NCBI GenBank assembly: GCA_037074765.1
Contig: JBAMDO010000021.1
Location: 256,001-320,000 of the forward strand
DNA from: Mansonella perstans
Lineage: Eukaryota; Nematoda; Chromadorea; Rhabditida; Onchocercidae
Reading direction: 5' to 3'
DNA: 64,000 nucleotides
Below the pieces are notes generated by a model that worked only from the letters and a program-made list of their open reading frames with translations, was not told where the DNA came from and did not search any database. Of this stretch, positions 13,023 through 29,019 are shown in pieces (position 1 is the first letter of the stretch; each line of letters opens with the position of its first letter). The translations under genes and the position numbers were made by a program.

Positions 13023-14555
13023 TATTACTTATAACGATGATACTTCCATTCGCATTCCGGATTCCGGATCGAGAAGCAAGAAGAACACGTCTTAAACAAG
13101 AATACTAATTATAGAATGCAATTTCGAGAATGCCCAAGACGTTGAAGTAGCCATTGAGTGTGTGTTAAAGTAGTAAGTGTGACCTTGAAACGTGAGTATT
13201 GAAGCTACCAGAAAAAACTGAAAAATTTGCAGCCAAAATATCGTATCCAAGCGTGATCTTGAAACGTGAGTATTAAAGCTACAAAGTGAATTGAAAAAAA
13301 TGAAAATTCTCGTAGCTAAATATCGTTTCCTATAGTTCAACAAAAACAAACTTCGGGAACTTCCCGTAGCATTAAATTTAAATAAACTGTCCGAAAATCA
13401 TTTTAATTTTTGAAAACCATTGATGAAAATTCTCGTCCACTATGTTATTGTACTTCAGAACAACAGATCTGACAATTAGTTCACTTGAATTAGCTCAACA
13501 TTTCACAAACCACTGTTTTATCAAATGTGCATTCTACTCATGAAATCTTCCAACTTCCAAAATTTTATTTTCCAACATCAGTGCAAAACTTCTAGAACTT
13601 ATTGAAAGGATTTGGAAGTGAAGTTAACAAGTCACTTCCTGCTTGTTTAATTTTAGTCCGATAAAGCTCAATCATTTACTGAGAATAAACTCTGATCATA
13701 ATTTAAAAAAATAAAATTACTTCATGATTCTTGAAAAATAGTACAGTATTTTATATAAAATATATTCTTATCGATTTAATTATCAATTTGTGTATGTATA
13801 TGTGTTTAGATGCAAGCTTGCAAGCTTACAGTATTTTAAATACTTTCAATAAAGTATAAATACGAGAAAATCCCAAATTTGACGGATTTTAGTTGTATAT
13901 GAGAAAAGGACAACTTTTAATACCTAACCACTACTCATTTTTAAAATAAAATAAACATGCTAATCTGAAGATTTCTTGACGTCTTGTGGAGATCTCAAAA
14001 ACAAAAGACAAAATGAAATATTTAAATTGGATCACATCACAAAATTAAACATGTACAACAAAATTCTTCAACAAAAATTAAGTGTAAAAATACACAGAAC
14101 ATCAGCAAAAAAATTAATCTAGCTTCTCCCAATGGTCGCTAGCTTCTTATTTTTGTGTTTCATTGTCAGGCATAATAAAATCGAAGTTTCATGGCGTGTA
14201 CAGAAAATTGAATCTGAAATTACACAACAACCATTTTAATCAGAGAGGAATGGATGACCTATCATTAAATCAATAATAAAATATTACGCAATATTAACCA
14301 GGTAAATTAATGTTTCGAAAAAAATATTGGTATCCCTAATGATTTTAATTTTAATAAAATTTTATTGACATGAATTTTTACAATATAGATTTTGAAAATG
14401 CTAAGCAAAACTATCCCCTGAAAAAAGAACTAAATTATGTAAAAACACTGTAAAGACTCAAAATATCGAATTCCAACAGTACTCGAAGCCGTGATAAGAG
14501 AAGAAAAGGTTTGCCCACAACGTCAAAACTACGCAATGCAGTGCTGTAGCTCTTC
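13023..14555. other. Spacer between cfim-1 and rpoa-2
   Basis: Both flanking genes lie on the minus strand with 1.5 kb between them. The part next to rpoa-2 (about 13170-13335) has an imperfect tandem duplication of about 80 bp containing a CTTGAAACGTGAGTATT motif. TTTATT at 14361-14366 gives AATAAA on the minus strand for cfim-1. I see no other gene. The spacing is long for a classic nematode operon but does not exclude one. Confidence 0.5.
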
Positions 14556-15882
<1,327 letters not shown>

Positions 15883-16578
15883 TTGTTACTAGAATCACGC
15901 ATTTTTATTTTAAGCCATTCACTTTCTAACCGCAAAAACTTCGATTTTGATGTTAAATTTTATAAGGCTCCATAAAATGAAGTCTCAAGAAGATAGGGAA
16001 ATATGAATGAGAAGTATAAAAATTTTACTAATTTAAAAAATAACCTGCCAACAATAACTAGTCACTATAATAAATTTTAAAAGTGTTTAAAGTTAGAATA
16101 AATCAAGCGACTCACACAAACAGTTTCACCTTAAAATCCCCTCTCATCTAAACCCGCACCCATTGCCACTTCAAAATCCTCCCCCGTCTACACCCATACC
16201 CAGATGAACTTTGCTTTGACACCTGAACCTGTTGCATGCAACACTTTATGAAATGCGTTGTTCTTAAGTAATTCATAATATGTTTTCTGGTTAATTTGTT
16301 CATGGTAATAGTTATTGTCTACGCTAGAATTTTAACTGTAGTTGTTAGTAGTATGGGAATTTTGCTAGATATTTGATAAATTTTCAATGAAATTAAAAAA
16401 TTGATAGAATTAAAACTATATGAAATATTTTCGAAATTCTATTTTTATTATTTATCTAAAGCTTGTTCAAATTTATCAAATGACATTATAAGTACTTATT
16501 TTGCATGACTAGATGACGAAATGTTTTGCTGAATATGTCTCGAATTTTTCCTTTAAAGTGAAAAATTTTGAATTTCAG
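15883..16578. promoter_or_regulatory. Divergent cfim-1/crbn promoter region
   Basis: About 700 bp separates the start codons of two genes transcribed away from each other. Most is A+T-rich, but 16128-16206 is strongly C-rich and holds two imperfect copies of a unit of about 40 bp. A TTGCATGCAA palindrome follows near 16234. The right edge ends in TTTCAG directly abutting the crbn ATG, a typical trans-splice acceptor position. The shared-promoter role is inferred from layout only. Confidence 0.45.
16128..16206. repeat. C-rich direct repeat, two copies
   Basis: Two imperfect copies of a unit of about 40 bp beginning TTAAAATCCC / TTCAAAATCC and rich in CCC runs. The base composition stands out against the A+T-rich surroundings. 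Confidence 0.6.
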
Positions 16579-19500
16579 ATGAACCATAATAATAATCTAC
16601 GAAATATTGACGATGAAAATAATAGCATTCATGAAGATGACACGGAATCAAATAGTACACAAAGTAGTGAAGACAGTAGTCAGAGAGAACGGAGACCTTT
16701 CGATGTTACTTTACCACCAACGCATCAGTATTTACGATTAAATGGTAGTATTCTTTGAAATTTATTTTATTGTGCTTTAAATTATGATAACTTTACCATA
16801 TAGTCTGAGTAGTATGGTGAAATATTATATAGAAAGAAAATTAACTCAGCAAATTCTAAAAATCTGGGAAGTTTACAGAAGTTCTACAATCTAAATATTA
16901 CTCAACTGACCCAGTATTCTCGAAAAAATTGAAGATAAAAACTCAGTCGTCAATCATGGTTAACAAAATGTTTGATTATCATCAACCAAACCACTAACAA
17001 AATGTTGATTATCATCAACCATTTTGTTAGTGGTTTTGGGAAATTGAGCAAGAAGTTTTGTATTAAGGTTCAGGATTAAGATTTCAGAATTAAAGTTCAG
17101 GATTTGTATTAAGGTTCATTAAAAGGGTTAACTAATTTTAATAATATATCACTGAAATTAGCTTTAGTAATAGCTAATTAAAATGTATTCAGATATGTTT
17201 ATTATGATTCCGTTATTTAACTTATGTTGGTAGCAAGCAATAACATTGATTTATAGCATTCAAATATTTTACTTATTTATTGGCGCCATTATTGAATCAC
17301 TTAAGGGTCATCTTCTTCTCTCTTTACTTATTTATTGGCGTCATTAATTGATTAATTAAGGGTTATCTTCTTCTGTTCCTTCATCACTATTTAGCGAGTT
17401 TTTTTAATTTTAATCAGACAGCTTACGATACTGGAAGGACAAGGAAATGTTTGAAAGCATCGTTTCATGTTCAACTTATTTCTCAAATTTCATTTAATCG
17501 ATTTTACAAAAAATTCCTTCTTTTTATATGTATTTAATTAATTCCATAAAAACAAATAGCAGTTCAAATACCATTTCATTCATATTTCAAATTTTCGTTG
17601 AATCTGATTAGTAGCAATTAAATAGTGATTAAATAATAGCAAGTAATTAAATAGTACTGTTAATTATTATGCTGTTTTCATTATTTTTTTTAATTTGTTG
17701 AGATAAATATTTGGATTCTTTGATATATAGGTAATGATGATTTGCCGCATAGTTTCAAAATGGAAGATGCTGGAAAAGTGATAACAATATCGATCCTGGA
17801 AATGCCAGTTGTTTTGCTACCTACCCAGCTGCTTCCATTTCATACCGATTACCCATTACTTGTGTCGCAGCTTCGACATGCGGCTCAAGAAAATGAATAT
17901 ATAGCATTAAAACCAAGACTGGACAATACTAATAATACGAATATTGCGACATTAATTCAGGTCCTTACATTTCGCAATTAAAAATGAAGATAGTATAAAG
18001 CCCTCAGCAACTGATTGATCTCTGATAAGTTTCAGAGATCAATATTGGCTAAAAATTATTAAAACTCATTAATTCATTTGTAATTAATTCATTTATCCGG
18101 TTTATCTTGAAATCATTTCTGAGCAGGAAGTGGAGTTGATTCGTGATACGGAATTTAACTTTTTTTAAAATTTAATATTAAATTTTAAATGCATTTACAC
18201 CAGTTCAGATTCGAAGCTTACAAGAAAATGACGGTGGAATTTCTGTGCAAGCAATAGGCCGTCAACGTTGCCGCATACTTAACCGACGGTCCGCCATTAA
18301 TGGGTATTGCTACGATTATTTAATTGTCCTGGAATTAGGAATTAGGTTAAGGATTTAGAATTAGATTTAAGGGTTTAACATCAGGAAATTATTACAGATT
18401 AGCTATAATATTTCAGAATGCCATATGGTGGTATCGCTACGATTATAATTGTCCTGCAATTAGTTTTGAAGGTTTAATATCAGAAAATTATAACAGATTT
18501 GCAAATATATAATATTTCAGAATGCCGTATGGTGAGGTGATGGTTCTGGAAGAAAGAGAATTACCACCCTTCTCGCATACATTAATGCCCGCATCATTTA
18601 TTCGTATGCGACCTATAAAAGTAGTTTGAATTTTTTATTCTTAAAAAACAGCAGCATAAATTGAATTTACAAGTGATCCAAATTAAAAATTAGAAATCGT
18701 GCTGACTGCACATTGTCATTCTTCAGTCCTTGATCTAAACCATTATTGAACATAATAAGTTAAGAAAGATCGAATGTAGAGACCAGGGTTTTAATGAAGG
18801 GTTGATTTTAATGAAGGATCAAAGAACACATAACTGTAAATTTTTATCGCTACCTTCAACATCCTTTGATTCTTTGAGGACGAAATAATATTAGAGTTCT
18901 TCAGTTCTTACATGGCTAATGTGAATAATCATCGTGGGCATGTGCCTTAAACGTGAATAATCATGGTGGGCATGTGCCTTAAACGTGAGCAATCATGGTA
19001 GGCATGTGCTCCTTAAATTTTCCACTTGCTTAAGTAAAATGTTTCTTTAGAGTTTACGATATTTTGCGGCAATGACATCACATTCATATCATACTTTGAA
19101 GATATCATTAACGGTAATATTTTTTATTGTATGCTTACTCATTCACATTTTCGACTTACAGAAACAATTCATGTAATTTTAATAATTTAATCATAAATTC
19201 ATTTATTTCTTTGATACTTTTAGCAATTTGCTAGTTGTGGAAAATTGTCATCAAAAAATGTTTGGTTTGTAGAAGCATTATATTGATGAAATTGTCAAGT
19301 GGCTTTGCGGTTGGCATGTATATGAAAAAGTTCAACGTGTTCTTTCTCAGGTATTTTATTTTCTTTAATAGTTAAACGACTGTTTAAAACTTCTTTTGGA
19401 ACTTTCATATTTCAGTTTATTATATGTAAGAGAATACTTGCAGACAAATGAAATGAAGAACTGCCAATATGAATGTATCTGTTTTTTTGAAAAAAAATTT

Positions 19501-21394
19501 TGATAAACTATTTCGAAACGAACACCTTAACAAAGAAAGAGCTTCCTTAGTGTGTGTTCTTAATTAAGGGATCAACAACATTGAGCTATTGGGTAGCTGC
19601 AAATTTACCAATTGATATGGAAATGCGCTTACATTTATTGGATGAACCATGTACAGATAGAAGATTGAAGAATGAATATGGAATCATTAATCGCGTAAAT
19701 CTTGTTGTTTTTAATCATTTTAAGTGAACTGTTAATTGAGGAAAGTAACACTAAATATTTTGCAGGCTTTCCCAATTAATTGTTCATGTAGAAACGAATC
19801 AGTTTAATGAGGAGGTTACATTGAGAAGAAAGGATAAAAAAAGTCAAAAGCCGTGAGCAAGAAAATTAAAGAAAAATTTGTTTGTCAATTTGCCTGTGAA
19901 ATGATTAAAATGAAATTATAAAATGAAGGAAATTTTTCCGTTTTTGATAATAAAGGAATGAATATTTATCCTAGTTTATGTAATAAATGTAATAAAGCCT
20001 AAGAAATTTTTTCCGGACCTCATTATTAAGGAGTAAACTTGTCAAGAGATGAAAAATTCAGTTAGTAAATTAAACAGAACAATGAGTTTAACAATGAGTG
20101 GTGTGACCTTTTTTCCTCTCTGTGAGACTTGTTTGGCATCAATGCTACAATCAAGATAAGATCTTGCTATAAATGAGCGACCTATCTGACAAATGCTTGC
20201 CTTAGATCGATGTCATTGTTTGCAAGAATTGCGGTACACTGCTATGTAATATGTCGCAAATGATTAGCGTATCAACAGACGGGAGCAGTGCACATTATGT
20301 TAATCCAGGTTGGTGTATTCAAATATAGTAATCACTTTTATTTACCGGGTAATATTGCAAACTATTTCGCAGAATTAGCAAAATTAGTTTTTGAATTTTC
20401 CTTTTAGCTTTTTACCTCATCTAAAAAACTGGAATTGTCATGCTGTATACTACGAAATGTACTATAAAGCTTATTTTGTGCTTTTTAATAATTTAAATGT
20501 TTTTTAGATTTTTTATCTTTTATTATATTTCTTAAATTCATTTTGTCATTTAATTGTTTCAAAAGCATAATTTCATAGGTGGTTATGTACATGATTTATT
20601 CACCGTGTCGGAAGTATTTTCAACGCTATCACGTGGTGTGCCGTCAGCTGAATGCTCCTGGTTTCCGGGGTTAGCTATTAAAAGAATTTATTGATAGATT
20701 CCTGGTTTCCAGGGTTAGGTATTAGGAGAATATCTTGATAGATTCCTGGTTCCCGGGGTTAGCTATTAATAGAAGGCTTCTTCATAGATTCCTGATTTCC
20801 GGGGTTAATTAAAAGAGTTGTTGATAGATTTCTGGTTTCCGAGGTTAGTTATCAAGATGTTTCTTGATAGATTCCTGGTTTTCAGGGTTAGTTATTAAGA
20901 GGTTTCTTGATCATCTTATTGTCTGTAAAATTTTCCCTGTAGTATTTTAGTATAATATTATAATTGTCAATTATGAGGGGTCATTGGTAGTTGGTCATTG
21001 ACTAATCTCAATTTTTAGCATAGAAATTACAGATTCCTAGATTTTTATATATCAGCTCTTGTGTATTTGTGTAATCTGAAGTTTGAAATAGTTTGAGATG
21101 TTTCACATTTCAAGAGACAATGTATCGTTAATACCGGAAGAACCAATGAATACTTTGGACGAAGGTCAGAAAGTGACGTTTATAAATGGGTAAATTAAAA
21201 TGGAACTTTTCAGTTACAAGTGGACAATTCACGAATGCTCACACTGTGGGCAGCATGTTGGTTGGCGTTTCATCAGCTCAAATTTGTCACCAAGATCGTT
21301 TTTTGGTTTGACACGACGTTCAATTCGGCCTGCGGATTCACGTCGTCCGCTGACTTCAGCTATTCAACGTATTGAACAATTAGCTATTATTTGA
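16579..21394 (+). CDS. crbn: Cereblon, CRL4 substrate receptor with CULT domain
   Basis: Substrate receptor of the CUL4-DDB1 ubiquitin ligase and the thalidomide target. Ten exons: 16579-16744, 17731-17960, 18209-18303, 18521-18620, 19051-19113, 19273-19350, 19569-19694, 20206-20308, 20579-20669, 21214-21394, giving 410 aa (human 442). The order is an acidic Ser-rich N-terminus, LON-like domain (LPPTHQYL, VQAIGRQRCRILN), helical DDB1-binding bundle, and CULT domain from about 290. Zinc ligands are C292/C295 and C359/C362. The pocket tryptophans are W348, W354 and W368, in SWFPGYKW and GW. Human H353 and H378 correspond to Gly and Cys here, and human V388 to Ile356. The ATG directly follows TTTCAG, suggesting trans-splicing. 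The exon 7-exon 8 junction (INR then IDVIVCKNC) aligns ungapped with human cereblon. Exons 5 and 6 are the least certain. Introns 3, 4 and 9 carry duplications described separately. Confidence 0.9.
16986..17039. repeat. Near-perfect hairpin in crbn intron 1
   Basis: An inverted repeat with a perfect 17-bp arm (16988-17004 region pairing with 17020-17036 region). Allowing one or two single-base bulges, the stem extends to about 25 bp around a TATC loop. I see no flanking target-site duplication. It could be a small RNA precursor or the remains of a short inverted-repeat element. Confidence 0.65.
17274..17390. repeat. Tandem duplication in crbn intron 1
   Basis: Two copies of a unit of about 57 bp that begins TTTACTTATTTATTGGCG and ends near ATCTTCTTCT. 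The second copy differs at several bases. Confidence 0.6.
18304..18534. repeat. Duplicated intron 3 of crbn with both acceptors
   Basis: The segment 18304-18430 is repeated as 18431-18534. Each copy starts with a GTAT(T/C)GCTACGATTAT donor-side sequence and ends with AATATTTCAG plus the first bases of exon 4 (AATGCC(A/G)TATGGTG). Only the second acceptor (18520) leads into an open exon. After the first acceptor (18416) the frame either closes or makes a 14-base microexon. Confidence 0.8.
18921..19016. repeat. 32-bp tandem repeat, three copies, crbn intron 4
   Basis: Three near-identical 32-bp units with core CATGGTGGGCATGTGCCTTA lie end to end, with a few substitutions in the third. Confidence 0.85.
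20655..20912. repeat. Tandem array seeded on the crbn exon 9 splice donor
   Basis: The last bases of exon 9 and its donor (CTGGTTTCCGGG then GTTAG) are followed by five further imperfect copies of a unit of about 45-55 bp. Each carries TCCTGRTTTCCGGGGTTAG or a close variant. The real donor is the first copy, at 20670. Confidence 0.85.
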
Positions 21395-24208
21395 ATTGTT
21401 CAAGTTTAGGAAAATTCTTTTGGATTTTGAACGCCACGTTTCGTAAATTTCGAAGTAATACTAATTAATGATTAAGTAACTTAAAGTAATTTAATGCGTG
21501 AGAGTTAGCGACCTAGTTACTAAGAAAAAACGAGAATTATTCGTTTATTCCATATATTTATCATTACTGAAAAAAAGGTTAAGGCTTTGTGAGGTCAGTG
21601 ACTAGATCAACTTTTCCTAATCTAATACCTGCAAGGAATGCCCTAATTATCGCAGGAAAAACGTGTTACCAACAGATAAATTAAAATTTGAATTGGTGAT
21701 TTTTGCGAATTTTAGCAGCTTTTCAAACTGCAATTCCTTTCACAGGCTTTCAAGTGGCTGAGCAACAATACAATATTTGAGACACATGATGATGATGCGT
21801 TGTGTTGTACATAAACAAAATGGAAAAACATGTAAGAAAATCGCAGGCGATTAAAATTTTCTAAAATTTCGAATATTTCTTTTTTTCACGTCTACTTGAA
21901 TTCCTCACATTTACAAGTTTGCAAAAAACTTGACTGAATTTATGGTGAAACTGGTGGTATTACTAACCTTCAGTTCCGGCTTAATAGAACATGCTTGTTT
22001 ATAAGGTTTTTATTTTTCTCATTATATTTTTTAAGTATTACATCTGTTTTATTACTACTGAATGTCATCGTTTTATTGTATGTATTATTACTGCAAGCTA
22101 TTATTACTGTTATTAATTTTATTACTGTAAGCCGACGATAATGTCTTCTTACGTGTACATTTATACACTTTTATTACTTGCCGATAATTACGTGTACACA
22201 ATGTCTTGTCACGTGTGTGCACTTATACACTCTTCATCTAGATCTTTATGAGGAAAGTATAGGAAGAGGGAGATGTTATGAAGGGAAAAAATTCCCATTT
22301 TTCTGCAAAATTGATCTAATTTAAGATTATCTTAAAACCTTAGGATTCCTCTAATTTATGTTTTTATCATTTGGTTAACTTTTGAAATAGTATTCTTCCG
22401 TTTCCGTTTCTTTTCGCCCACAGAATGATTTAGCTTCCTGTTTCGTCTTCTAACTTTCATGTCTTGCATAATGTCGTGTATAAATGTGTTGTCAACTCGA
22501 AGAGGAGCGAAGAAGACTAAAATAGAATATTTAAGGAAATTTTTACTTATTTTGGAGAGGAGTAAAAGTAAGAGAGGCCGAAAGGTCAAAAGAGAAAACA
22601 AATAAGTTGAGCGAAAGGTGGAATATGCTATGTTCATAGGTGTAATAGGATTAGGAGATTAGTATATGTGAAATAAATTTAAGTAATTGAAGTCAATTCA
22701 TATGTTAAGGATAATTTTTAGGCAACAGTATACTGTATAATTTCCATTGTACTTCAGGCTTCAGGCCACAATATTGATATAGTCATCATCACTGTGGTTG
22801 CTGCCAATGTATAATTGTATAATCATCAGTATGGTTTCGAAGACATTGTATAATTTATTTACAGAATTTTTATATTACTAAAATAAAAGATGTAATAATT
22901 AAAAAAGATCCATTATCTTTCACTAAGCTTACATCAAAACCAATATAAAATATACTTAGTGTACAGCAAAGAAAATATGTTTAATGAATATTTTTCATTC
23001 ATCATTTAGGCAATAGTACTGTATACTATATTTACGCAGCAGTACTTTATATTAAGGCAACAGTACTGTATATTTAGGCAACAGTGTTGTATGCTATATT
23101 TAGGCAACCGTGCTGTATACTACATTTAGGCAGTAGTACTGTATACTAAGGCAACAGTACTGTATATTTAGGCAAAAGCACTGTATGTTATACTTAGGCA
23201 ACCAACAGTACTGTACCATTCCTTTATTTATCTAATTAAGCAAACCAATGTTTTCGCCTAGTGTTGATCCAAGAAAGAAATCTTTCAAACATTAAAATTC
23301 AAACTTAAAACTGCAACTACGATAACTTCTTTCCACGATACTAATCCATCTTTCCACTTAAATGAGTAATAACTAGAACAATTAGAAATACTCCTTTAGT
23401 ATTAAAACATATATGAAGTGAAATACCATATACTGTTTCCACATTTGTTTCACGGAATTCACGGTGTAATTATAGCTAATCGAATATTCCTACGTTTGCT
23501 TCACGGGATTCATGTAATTATAGTTAATCGAATATAATAGAATGATTAGGGAGCCGAAATAAATAGATTATCTATGTGGAAAAAGTCCTATAGTTCACGA
23601 AGTATCTTCTAATTACGAGTGACCACTGCTTCTCAAACAGGTAAGTCTTTTGAGTATTCTATTACTTATATGTTCTTTAAGAGTTGCCAGTCACAAAAAA
23701 AGTTTACTGGTCAGTAATAGATTTTCAGAAAACGTCTCCAACTTGACAATATATATATATATAGTAATTAGAAATGAACAAATCAAATTTCTGCATATGA
23801 AATTTTAGATAACTGTACAAACCACTGCTAACCACTGGTACATATTGTCTGTGTGGACATCATACTACCCGTTTTTTTCGTCACTGTGTGACATTTCTGT
23901 CCTGCAAAATATCTTTGTCATCTAAACGAAAGCAAAAAACGATTATTTGAATATCATATGTTCCAGGATGTGATACATAGTTACACAAATGAGAGGTGTA
24001 TTTTGCTTGTCTATACAAATTTAACAATTTTTCAAATGAATATCCTCTTAAAAAAAAAAAAATTTTAGATAAATATTTTTTAAATAAATATCCTCTCGAA
24101 ATAACATTATTTTTGTTTTTTTTTAGTGTCCCGGTGTTCTCCCACATATAATTCCTCAGCTACAGGCTTTTTTTTCTTATCTCGACTTGAACTAAACAAA
24201 ATGAGATT
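21395..24208. other. Convergent intergenic region with repeats
   Basis: 2.8 kb between the 3' ends of crbn and the DNAJB9-like gene. It holds a 60-bp duplication at about 22138-22240 (AATGTCTT...ACGTGT...TATACACT) and a long minisatellite at 23006-23216. A dinucleotide (TA) run lies at about 23748-23762. Small open frames here, such as 22356-22637 and 23881-24147 on the minus strand, look like chance. Confidence 0.6.
23006..23216. repeat. Minisatellite of TTAGGCAACAGTACTGTATA-type units
   Basis: Eight or nine degenerate units of about 20-28 bp share GGCAACAGTACTGTATA. The core CAGTACTG is self-complementary, so single units can form small hairpins. A lone related unit lies upstream near 22717. 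Confidence 0.8.
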
Positions 24209-27009
<2,801 letters not shown>

Positions 27010-27642
27010 CTAAAAGAATCATTAAATGATATTGAACGAGCCATAAATTACCGCAAGTTAGAATCTAAAACTCGGCCATGCTTGCAGGCTTTTTTTCATT
27101 TGTATTTTTTACTGTTTTACAGTCTTGCTACTGTAGGTTTTACTGTCTCTTCACCGTAATCACTTGTGAACTAGCGAAACCTCCGTTAGTCTTATTTGTA
27201 ACTGAAAATTGAAATTTAAATTTATAATAAACGTAAAGTGAAGTTGAGTAGTAATTAGTGCAATTAGTGTATTAAAATGAAGTTGAGTAGTAATTAGGCG
27301 CTACTAATTTGCTGGGATTTTCCAGCAAATTTGATTTGAATATTGCATTATTGCAAGAGAAATTTGATAGGAACTGAATAATTAGTTGTGGTCTTAATTG
27401 CTGTTTGTTTTTTTATTATTTTTAATATTATTTTTCTTAATTAGGCAATAATGAAAATTAGAAGCCTTACTGGCTACATACTATAATGGTACGAATCAAT
27501 ATATTATGATCCATCAACGACTCAGAAATTTCAGTCAATTTTTCAATAAGAATCACAAAAATGAAAAGAACATTTTTCTGGTGGATAACAGAGAAAAATA
27601 AAATTCAAAATTCAAAAAAAAGCCAGTGTTAATAACAATTTT

Positions 27643-27695
27643 GCTTTCTTTCTCTCTTTCTCTCCCTCTCTCTCTCTCTCCCTCTATATATATAT
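27643..27695. repeat. (CT)n tract running into (AT)n
   Basis: An almost pure pyrimidine run of CTTT and CT units ends in a short TATATA stretch. Confidence 0.9.
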
Positions 27696-27741
27696 TATGT
27701 CTTTTGGATTTTTTGAAGTTAGATTTTTAACAAATTTTGAG

Positions 27742-28010
27742 ATATTTAAATTGAAGTTCAAAACATTTATATGTCAGTTTTTCTGTTCTTTTAAATTCAG
27801 TATTGATTACCGATCCATATAATAGAGGTTTACTTTTGCTATTAATTGTGTGTTTTTTAATTAATTAAGTAATAGATTTGATGTTTAAATTGAAATTCAA
27901 AACATTTGTATGTCTCAGTTTTCTGTCCTTTTAAATTCAGTAATGATCACCGATCCGTGTAACAGAGGTTTAATTTTATTAATTAATTGTTTATTGATAA
28001 TTAGAGGTTT
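27742..28010. repeat. 130-bp tandem duplication
   Basis: Two imperfect copies share TTTAAATTGAARTTCAAAACATTT, TTTTAAATTCAGTAWTGATYACCGATCC and AGAGGTTTA in the same order. Confidence 0.75.
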
Positions 28011-28373
28011 ATTTTTATTAATCAATTAATTATGTGTTTATTGATTTGTTACGTAATAGATTCTAGCAGTTATTAGCAGCTGTTTTGTGTTTTAAACACA
28101 CATAGCAGAAATGAGGAGCAGTTGGAATCGACTAGAATCGATAAGAATGCATCATCCATTTTTCTTAATTAATGAAGTGTAAGTGATTATTGATTATTGA
28201 TTATATTGGTTATTGATTGTTTTTATATTCAGTATTGCCATTAATTAAGGGAAATGAATCTAGTGTTTAAATATCACTTTTACACGTTGGCATTTTTATT
28301 TAGATGATAAAGATGTGTTTAAGTTCAAAATTCTATTATTCCACTATCAGGCCTCATCATATGATCAAAATAA

Positions 28374-28605
28374 GCTGATACTTGGCTTGAAATTACTTTG
28401 AAAGAACAGTAGAGCTTAAAATATCATTTGATACTTGGCTTGATGAAATTACTTTGAATAGAGCTTAAAATATCAATTGATACTTGGCTTGAATTTACTT
28501 TGAAATAACAATAGAGCTTAAAATATCAATTAATACTTAGTTTGATGAAATTACTTTGAAATACAGTAGAGCTTAAAATATCAATTGATACTTGGCTTGA
28601 ATTTT
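28374..28605. repeat. 55-60 bp tandem array upstream of slc-25A42
   Basis: Between four and five copies of a unit containing TGATACTTGGCTTGA, AATTACTTTGAA and AGAGCTTAAAATATCA, with small length differences. Confidence 0.85.
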
Positions 28606-29019
28606 ACTGTCAACTATATTTATATTGTTGTTAATGGAACGATTCTATTGCTGTTACTTCTTATGGCACTCATGGTCACCATATCTGTTTTTTTTTGTAA
28701 CCTAATCCATTTTTTTAAATGTTTATTAATGCAATAATATTAGCGGTAATGATGTGAGAACTACGTGAAATATGTGTAAGCTGGAGAAAAATGAATGAAA
28801 TCAATATATCTTATGTGATTCGAATCGAAAATTTTCCAATCTTTAATGAAATATGAACAAAAAAAAGTATTATTTTGCAGGATTACGATTACTGATTTAT
28901 ATGAAGCTATATCATCATTCGTCTTCAAACGACCGCAACGATGATTTCTGTTGCTGAAATTTTATTTGGGCGAAAGGTTTTTGAGATGGAAATGTAGGTT
29001 TAAGAAATTCAATGTCACA

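Noticed and set aside
19765..19857. Open segment after a TTTTGCAG acceptor in crbn intron 7, encoding about 29 residues to a stop
   Set aside because: It does not match the required phase after exon 7. Joining exon 7 directly to exon 8 aligns without gaps to human cereblon. It could at most be a rare alternative end.
22356..22637. 93-codon minus-strand frame in the crbn 3' spacer
   Set aside because: Low-complexity Leu/Ser and Lys/Arg composition, with no flanking exons or recognisable motif.
23881..24147. 88-codon minus-strand frame just downstream of the DNAJB9-like gene
   Set aside because: Phe/Lys/Arg-rich and probably 3' UTR or spacer. An alternative last exon for the chaperone near 24195 was considered, but reading through gives the more family-like C-terminus.
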